Positions 5,368 through 9,546 of a stretch of DNA of 9,546 nt are shown here, piece by piece. Location of the stretch: contig CAZEID010000029.1 in assembly GCA_964512075.1 (NCBI GenBank), forward strand, positions 1 to 9,546. The letters run 5' to 3'. The translations under genes and the position numbers were made by a program. Origin of the DNA: CAZEID01 sp964512075 (GTDB lineage: Bacteria; Patescibacteriota; WWE3; 9FT-COMBO-53-11). The notes under the pieces were generated by a model. That model ran no database searches. It was given only the letters and a program-made list of their open reading frames with translations, and was not told the DNA's origin. Numbering within the stretch: the stretch's first letter is position 1; the number at the start of each line of letters is the position of its first letter.

Positions 5368-5392
5368 TAAAGACAGTAAAGTAAGTAGTCAG
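5366..5392 (+). repeat. Nonamer tandem repeat at the pth stop
   Basis: Three 9-base units: AGTAAAGAC, AGTAAAGTA and the diverged AGTAGTCAG. They begin on the second base of the pth stop codon and occupy the start of the 100-base pth-dnaX spacer. No terminator is present there. Confidence 0.4.
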
Positions 5393-5467
5393 TATCGTCA
5401 ATAAATTTGACAACTAGCGACCTGGGTACTGGCTTTATTGGCGTTACTGTTTTTACCGAATTTACTA

Positions 5468-6862
5468 ATGCTATACCGAACCTACCGTCCTCAAAAATTT
5501 TCCGAGCTGGTCGGTTTGGAAACCGTCAAGAAGACCCTCCAAAGCCAGGTTAAGGAGGGTCAGGTGGCCCACGCCTATCTCTTTGCCGGGCCGCGCGGAA
5601 CTGGAAAGACTACCACCGCTCGGATTCTGGCAAAAGCGATCAACTGTGAAGAGCGGCAAAAGGCAAAAGGCAAAATGCTAAATGGGGAGCCATGTGGGAA
5701 GTGCTCGGCCTGCAAGCAGGTCGAGAGCGGGAAATACCTGGACTTAATTGAGATCGATGCCGCCTCTAACCGGGGGATTGATGATATCCGAAGCTTGCGG
5801 GAAAAGGTCCGGCTCGCTCCTTCTGTAGGCAAGTACAAAGTCTACATCATTGACGAGGCCCATATGTTGACGGCGGATGCTTCGAATGCTCTGCTCAAGA
5901 CTTTGGAGGAGCCCCCCGCCCACGTCGTTTTCGTGCTGGCTACGACGGAACCCTACAAGCTCTTAGAGACGATTCGTTCCCGCTGCCAGCGCTTCACCTT
6001 TGAGCGGGCTCCAGTAGCGTTGATCGTGGAAAAGCTAAAGGAGATTGTCAAAAAGGAGAAGGTTAAGGTTGCGGACGAGGATTTGATCCAGATTGCCAAG
6101 GCCGCCGGCGGAGGCTTCCGGGATGCTGAAACGCTGCTAGAGCAGGTTTTGACCGGCGGTCAGAAGATCGAGGATCTGGTAGGCTTTGCTAAGCTGGCGG
6201 ATTTGGGAGGGTTCTTTGAGGATTTAATCGCCGGAAGGTCCGCGGAAGCCCTTTCCTTTATAAGTGAGTTGGGGAGTAAGGGGATTGCGATGGAAAGTTT
6301 GGCCCAACGGCTCTTGGAATATCTTCGGGATTTGCTGCTGATTAAGGCGGGGGTCGGAGATAAGTTAGTGGAAGCTCCTAGGGAGCAATACGAATTGATG
6401 AAGAAACAGGCGGAAAAATTGGAAATGGGGCAACTCGAAGATATGATTAATAAATTTACTCAAGCTTACGATTATCTTTCCCAGACGGCAATTCCGAGCT
6501 TGCCGTTGGAAGTCGCCGTTGTCGAGACAACCGCGAGAGTTACTGGGGGTTTAGGTGATCGGGTAACTGGGGAAAGCCCCAGAGTTCAACCGCCCCGTAG
6601 CCCAGCAACCCAGTTACCCAGTAACCAGTCTGATCAGTGGTCCGCCCTCATGGCCGCCGTCAAACCGCTCAACCACTCCGTGGAGGCATTCCTCCGTTCT
6701 TGCCAGGGGGAGCTAAAGGGGAAGACCTTGGAGATTACCCCCTTTTACCCGTTCCACCGGGAGAAGTTAGTTGAGCTGCGGAATCGGAAGATTTTGGAAG
6801 AGGCCGCGAAACAGGTCTATGGTAAAGGGGTCCGAGTTAAAATTAAACCACCCGTCCGATGA
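5468..6862 (+). CDS. dnaX: DNA polymerase III subunit gamma/tau (clamp loader)
   Basis: This AAA+ ATPase loads the sliding clamp onto primed DNA. From ATG 5468 (MLYRTYRPQKFSELVG) it has 464 residues. Walker A is GPRGTGKT (41-48), the zinc module is C60, C76, C79 and C82, Walker B is IIDEAH (127-132), sensor 1 is LATTEP (157-162), and the SRC arginine finger is at 171-173. The collar domain III runs to about 350. A low-complexity Pro/Gly/Ser linker (about 355-390) precedes a C-terminal domain (NHSVEAFL ... EEAAKQVYGKGVRVKI) like that of Gram-positive DnaX. C60 and C76 are 15 residues apart, against 8 between the matching ligands in E. coli; the extra 7 coincide with a heptamer tract. A TTG at 5438 would add ten non-conserved residues. 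The stop overlaps recR (ATGA), without the ybaB gene often found between them. Confidence 0.95.
   Translation: MLYRTYRPQKFSELVGLETVKKTLQSQVKEGQVAHAYLFAGPRGTGKTTTARILAKAINCEERQKAKGKMLNGEPCGKCSACKQVESGKYLDLIEIDAASNRGIDDIRSLREKVRLAPSVGKYKVYIIDEAHMLTADASNALLKTLEEPPAHVVFVLATTEPYKLLETIRSRCQRFTFERAPVALIVEKLKEIVKKEKVKVADEDLIQIAKAAGGGFRDAETLLEQVLTGGQKIEDLVGFAKLADLGGFFEDLIAGRSAEALSFISELGSKGIAMESLAQRLLEYLRDLLLIKAGVGDKLVEAPREQYELMKKQAEKLEMGQLEDMINKFTQAYDYLSQTAIPSLPLEVAVVETTARVTGGLGDRVTGESPRVQPPRSPATQLPSNQSDQWSALMAAVKPLNHSVEAFLRSCQGELKGKTLEITPFYPFHREKLVELRNRKILEEAAKQVYGKGVRVKIKPPVR
5655..5682 (+). repeat. Heptamer tandem repeat inside dnaX
   Basis: Three perfect units GGCAAAA (5655-5675) are followed by a diverged TGCTAAA (5676-5682). 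They encode about residues 63-72 (RQKAKGKMLN), within the zinc module between C60 and C76. The three perfect units total 21 bases, equal to the 7-residue excess over E. coli spacing. Confidence 0.7.
6539..6625 (+). repeat. Octamer-based inverted-repeat element inside the dnaX linker
   Basis: GTTACTGGG (6539-6547) pairs with CCCAGTAAC (6617-6625), and GGTAACTGGG (6562-6571) pairs with CCCAGTTACC (6609-6618). Both arms have an 8-base period (TTACTGGG, GGTTTAGG, TGATCGGG, TAACTGGG on the left; CCCAGCAA, CCCAGTTA, CCCAGTAA on the right). The tract encodes residues about 358-386 of DnaX, the flexible linker, so an in-frame insertion there would be tolerated. Confidence 0.65.
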
Positions 6863-7473
6863 AAATTCCGAAACCACTTGAGAATTTAATCGAGGCTTTC
6901 GAGCGTCTCCCAGGAATCGGGCCGAAGACGGCGGCGCGGTTAGCCTTCTACCTTCTGCGGGTGCCGGAGGATGAGCGCCAGGCGTTGGGGAACGCCGTTC
7001 TGGAAGCGGGGCAGAAGATTCAGCTTTGCGAGCGCTGTTTTAATATTGCGGAAGCCCCGCTCTGTAAGGTCTGTGAGGACGAAGCCCGGGACCAGTCGGT
7101 TCTCTGCGTGGTTGAAGATCCACTGGACTTAATCTCTTTTGAAAGAACTGGGAAGTATACCGGCCTTTACCATGTCCTCCACGGAGTGATCGCCCCGCTC
7201 GAGCATATTGGTCCCGAAAACCTCAAGATCTCGGAGCTCATCGGTCGGTTGACTAAGGAACCGGTCCGCGAGGTTATCCTTGCCCTTAATCCCTCCTTGG
7301 AAGGGGAGGCGACGGCGATGTACATCAAGAAAATTATCGGCGAACAGCTGACAGCTAAAGGCAAACAGCTTAGAATTACCCGGTTGGCGAGCGGAATTCC
7401 GACGGGAGGGGATTTGGAGTACGCCGACACTCTTACTCTTACCAAGGCCCTGGAAGGCCGCCAGGACTACTAA
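6859..7473 (+). CDS. recR: Recombination mediator protein RecR
   Basis: RecR works with RecO (and RecF) to load RecA onto SSB-covered single-stranded DNA. At 204 residues it has the family size. A helix-hairpin-helix is at about 10-34 (LPGIGPKTAARLAFYLL), and the C4 zinc finger is at C57, C60, C69 and C72. A Toprim domain starts near VLCVVEDP (81-88), and the Walker-B-like end reads GIPTGGDLEYAD (179-190). Its ATG overlaps the dnaX TGA, with no SD of its own, so coupled translation is expected. Residues about 162-171 (EQLTAKGKQL), encoded by a heptamer tract, lengthen the loop before ITRLASG by about six or seven residues compared with homologues as I recall them. Confidence 0.95.
   Translation: MKIPKPLENLIEAFERLPGIGPKTAARLAFYLLRVPEDERQALGNAVLEAGQKIQLCERCFNIAEAPLCKVCEDEARDQSVLCVVEDPLDLISFERTGKYTGLYHVLHGVIAPLEHIGPENLKISELIGRLTKEPVREVILALNPSLEGEATAMYIKKIIGEQLTAKGKQLRITRLASGIPTGGDLEYADTLTLTKALEGRQDY
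7343..7370 (+). repeat. Heptamer tandem repeat inside recR
   Basis: Four 7-base units: AACAGCT, GACAGCT, AAAGGCA, AACAGCT. They are more diverged than the pth and dnaX tracts but share the A-rich plus GCT/GGC unit. The tract lies in a surface loop of the Toprim domain. Confidence 0.55.
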
Positions 7474-7525
7474 ATTTCTCGCAGAGCTGGGATGATTCAA
7501 TAGGTTTTTTTTCATTTTTGCTTTA

Positions 7526-8896
7526 ATGAATCTGATGGGGCCGCTTAAGCTCTACAACTCTCTCACCCGAAAGATAGAGGTTTTCGAGCCTCAGAATCCG
7601 AATCGGGTGACGATGTATACCTGCGGGCCGACCGTTTACGGCCCGTCTCACTTGGGGCATGCCCGGACTTACGTTAATTTTGATTTTCTCAAGCGCGTGT
7701 TGGAATACCACGGCTACAACGTGCGGCACGTGATTAATTTGACGGATGTGCATGATTCAATGATTGAAGAAGCCCAAAAACGGCAGATTTCAATTAAAGA
7801 ACTAGCGGATAAATATATCCAGCACTTTTACTTGGATTTAGAAAAGTTGAACGTTGAGCCCCCGGCCAATTTTCCCCGAGTGACCGAACATATTTCGGAG
7901 ATTATTCGGATGATCGAAATCCTGATTGAAAAAGGATTCGCTTACGAGAAGGAGGGGTCGGTCTATTACGATGTATCTAAGTTTGGGGATTACGGCCAGC
8001 TTTCGGGGAGAAGGCTCGAAGCGGCCCGAACCGGGACTCGCGTGGCTACCGATAAATACGGGAAGGAGGAAGTAGCCGATTTTGCGCTCTGGAAGAAAGC
8101 CGGGAAAGGGGAAGAAGCGGTCGGAGCGGTCTGGGACTCTCCTTGGGGGAAGGGAAGGCCGGGGTGGCATATTGAATGTTCGGTGATGAGCCAAACCCAC
8201 CTTGGGGATACTTTGGATATCCATGGCGGAGGAATGGATCTCAAGTTTCCCCATCATGAAAACGAGATTGCTCAATCCGAAGCGGCCACCGGCAAAAAGC
8301 TCGCTAACTTTTGGGTTCACGTGGGGACCCTCTTGGTCGAAGGGAAGAAAATGAGCAAATCTACCGGAAATATTGTTGAATTCGATACGCTAGTTCAGAG
8401 AGGAGTTGATCCGTTAGCCTTTCGTTATCTTTGCTTGACCACTCACTACCGGGGGGAGTTGAATTTTACTTGGGCGGGATTGGAAGCGGCCTCGATCGCC
8501 CTCGAAAAGCTCTACGACGAGCTCTCAACTTGGGAAGCGTCGGGTCCGATAGGGTGCGCAGAGTACGAGAACCGGTTCGAGGATTTGATTAACGCCGATC
8601 TTAATCTTCCCGAGGCGGTCGCGCTGATGTGGCGGTTGGTCAAGGATCAGGAACTGCCGACATCCTCAAAGATGACCGCCCTTTTGCGGATGGACAAGGT
8701 TTTCGGGCTGAAATTGGCCGAAATCGAGCAGGTCGAGATCCCGGCGGAGGTCCGGGAGCTAGTGCGGGAGCGGGAAGGGGCCCGGCGGGAGGAGAACTGG
8801 GCGCGCGCTGACGATATTCGGGACCAGATCACCCAAGCCGGATTCACCGTGGAAGATACGGAGAAGGGCCCGGTGGTTAAAAAGCTTCGGGGGTAG
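7526..8896 (+). CDS. cysS: Cysteinyl-tRNA synthetase
   Basis: This class I synthetase charges tRNA-Cys. The HIGH box is HLGH (42-45) within YTCGPTVYGPSHLGHARTYV, and KMSKS is at 275-279 (KKMSKSTGN). The active-site zinc ligands are C33, C218 (WHIECSVM), H243 and E247 (FPHHENE), as in the E. coli enzyme. The C-terminal helical anticodon region ends in ENWARADDIRDQITQAGF, the usual CysRS tail. At 456 residues it is full length, with no missing key residue. ATG 7526 has no SD and is preceded by a T-rich stretch; ATG 7535 (M4) is an alternative. It is 52 bases after recR and 83 before rpsF. Confidence 0.96.
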   Translation: MNLMGPLKLYNSLTRKIEVFEPQNPNRVTMYTCGPTVYGPSHLGHARTYVNFDFLKRVLEYHGYNVRHVINLTDVHDSMIEEAQKRQISIKELADKYIQHFYLDLEKLNVEPPANFPRVTEHISEIIRMIEILIEKGFAYEKEGSVYYDVSKFGDYGQLSGRRLEAARTGTRVATDKYGKEEVADFALWKKAGKGEEAVGAVWDSPWGKGRPGWHIECSVMSQTHLGDTLDIHGGGMDLKFPHHENEIAQSEAATGKKLANFWVHVGTLLVEGKKMSKSTGNIVEFDTLVQRGVDPLAFRYLCLTTHYRGELNFTWAGLEAASIALEKLYDELSTWEASGPIGCAEYENRFEDLINADLNLPEAVALMWRLVKDQELPTSSKMTALLRMDKVFGLKLAEIEQVEIPAEVRELVREREGARREENWARADDIRDQITQAGFTVEDTEKGPVVKKLRG

Positions 8897-8941
8897 ACAA
8901 CCAGTCCCGGTTGGTTTAAGATGCAAGGAGCAGTGCAAGGC

Positions 8942-8966
8942 GGCTCACCGAGAAGTGAACCGAGCC
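8942..8966 (+). promoter_or_regulatory. Possible S6:S18-type leader hairpin upstream of rpsF
   Basis: GGCT (8942-8945) pairs with AGCC (8963-8966) and CAC (8946-8948) with GTG (8955-8957), leaving a 3'-side bulge AACCG (8958-8962) that contains CCG. It lies 13 bases before the rpsF ATG. Bacterial rpsF leaders are known to bind the S6:S18 complex through a hairpin with a CCG bulge mimicking 16S rRNA. The match in place and motif is suggestive, but the stem is short. Confidence 0.4.
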
Positions 8967-8979
8967 CCATCGCGAGAAG

Positions 8980-9285
8980 ATGTTGTACGAAGTGACAATT
9001 GCCTTAAATCCGGATCTGGCGGCGGAAAAAGCGAAAAAAATTACCGAGGGAGTTGAGGGAGCCGTGGTGAAATCCGGCGGGAAGGTGGAAAAAGTCGAAA
9101 GCCTGGGGATAAAAAACCTGGCCTACCCGGTTCGAGGTTTCAGTCAGGCTAGTTTCGGGCGCTTCTACCTTCAATTGGACTCGGAGAAGATTGGGGAGCT
9201 GCGCCACCAGTTAGAGCGGGAACCGGCACTTTTACGCGTTTTTGTCGTCAAGCTCGAAGGGGGTGAAATCAAAAGCAATGGCTAG
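8980..9285 (+). CDS. rpsF: Small ribosomal subunit protein bS6
   Basis: The 101 residues have bS6 length and pattern: MLYEVTIALNPDL at the N-terminus, GGKVEKVESLGIKNLAYPVR in the middle (the conserved LG-R/K-LAYPI segment), FGRFYLQLDSEKIGEL, then LLRVFVVKLE. bS6 forms a dimer with bS18 on the 30S platform. The ATG has only a weak GAGAAG upstream. It overlaps the start of ssb by 8 bases, the familiar rpsF-ssb(-rpsR) arrangement, so rpsR probably follows beyond the window. Confidence 0.95.
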   Translation: MLYEVTIALNPDLAAEKAKKITEGVEGAVVKSGGKVEKVESLGIKNLAYPVRGFSQASFGRFYLQLDSEKIGELRHQLEREPALLRVFVVKLEGGEIKSNG

Positions 9286-9546
9286 ATCAGTCAATAAAGT
9301 TATCTTAATCGGTAATCTTACTCGGGATCCGGAGATGCGCTACACTCCGGATGGGCAGGCGGTTACTTCTTTTGGGTTGGCGACCAATCGGCGTTGGACG
9401 GGAAAGGATGGAGAGCCGAAGGAGGAAACCGAGTTTCACAACATTGTCGCTTGGGGTAAGTTGGCGGAGCTTTGCAACCAGCTAATGAAGAAGGGACGGA
9501 AAGCTTATCTCGAGGGGCGGTTGCAGACTCGCAGTTGGGAAGGGAA
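9278..9546 (+). CDS. ssb: Single-stranded DNA-binding protein (3' end outside window)
   Basis: Open from ATG 9278 to the window end (89 codons). MARSVNKVILIGNLTRDPEMRYTPDG, then VTSFGLATNRRW, EFHNIVAWGKLAELC and GRKAYLEGRLQTRSWEG, is the SSB OB-fold, including the aromatic DNA-contact region around W59. SSB coats single-stranded DNA and recruits repair and replication partners, including the RecR pathway encoded upstream. The gene starts inside the last codons of rpsF and has a good SD, AAGGGGGTGA (9257-9266), 11 bases before the ATG. The C-terminal acidic tip cannot be seen. Confidence 0.96.
   Translation, partial: MARSVNKVILIGNLTRDPEMRYTPDGQAVTSFGLATNRRWTGKDGEPKEETEFHNIVAWGKLAELCNQLMKKGRKAYLEGRLQTRSWEG

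Noticed and set aside
5407..5439. Perfect -35 box TTGACA upstream of dnaX
   Set aside because: No -10 box at 16-18 bases; the nearest TTTATT is 21 bases away, so the promoter is not supported.
6045..6060. Slippery CAAAAAG in dnaX as a programmed frameshift producing gamma
   Set aside because: It is near residue 195, well before the end of the ATPase and collar domains, with no recognisable stimulatory structure; E. coli-type sites are much later.
7501..7518. Terminator between recR and cysS (T-run)
   Set aside because: No stable hairpin precedes the T-rich stretch.
8921..8992. Small ORF from ATG 8921 overlapping rpsF
   Set aside because: About 23 codons, no SD of good quality, overlaps the leader hairpin and rpsF, with composition unlike a protein.

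Overview
The window is a compact, almost entirely plus-strand run of housekeeping genes with about even G+C. I read it as a chromosome fragment of a Patescibacteria (CPR) bacterium. The support is a large repeat-type surface protein whose C-terminal region resembles ones I recall from that group, unusually short versions of ProS (417 aa), YbeY (88 aa) and Pth (160 aa), weak or absent Shine-Dalgarno (SD) sequences at most starts, and bS21 packed between a HIT protein and YqeY. Placement within Microgenomates is only a guess. No phage, transposase, CRISPR or tRNA gene is visible.

Layout. Bases 2-928 are the 3' end of a surface-protein gene. A small minus-strand ArsR-type repressor (1027-1302) follows, bracketed by two copies of one 24-bp palindrome. 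Next comes a tight series: proS (1412-2665), a HIT hydrolase (2681-3061), rpsU (3081-3275), yqeY (3290-3745) and ybeY (3781-4047). A 311-base stretch without a gene (4048-4358) holds short tandem octamers, a long hairpin, a good sigma-70 promoter and a structured leader. These lead into an unrecognised basic protein gene (4359-4754) closed by an intrinsic terminator (4766-4791). Then come pth (4885-5367), dnaX (5468-6862), recR (6859-7473), cysS (7526-8896), rpsF (8980-9285) and the start of ssb (9278 to the window end).

The genes serve translation (ProRS, CysRS, bS21, bS6, YbeY rRNA maturation, Pth peptidyl-tRNA recycling) and replication or repair (DnaX clamp loader, RecR, SSB). dnaX-recR (ATGA overlap) and rpsF-ssb (8-base overlap) look translationally coupled.

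The most unusual layer is a set of short-unit tandem repeats lying inside conserved genes. Heptamer tracts occur in pth, dnaX and recR. In dnaX the tract coincides with a 7-residue (21-nt, three-heptamer) expansion between zinc ligands compared with E. coli. An octamer-based inverted repeat fills the dnaX linker, and related octamers lie in spacers. Also notable are the paired ArsR operators, the alternative-fold leader before the unknown gene, a full SD plus a cUACGg hairpin at rpsU, and a possible S6:S18-type hairpin before rpsF.
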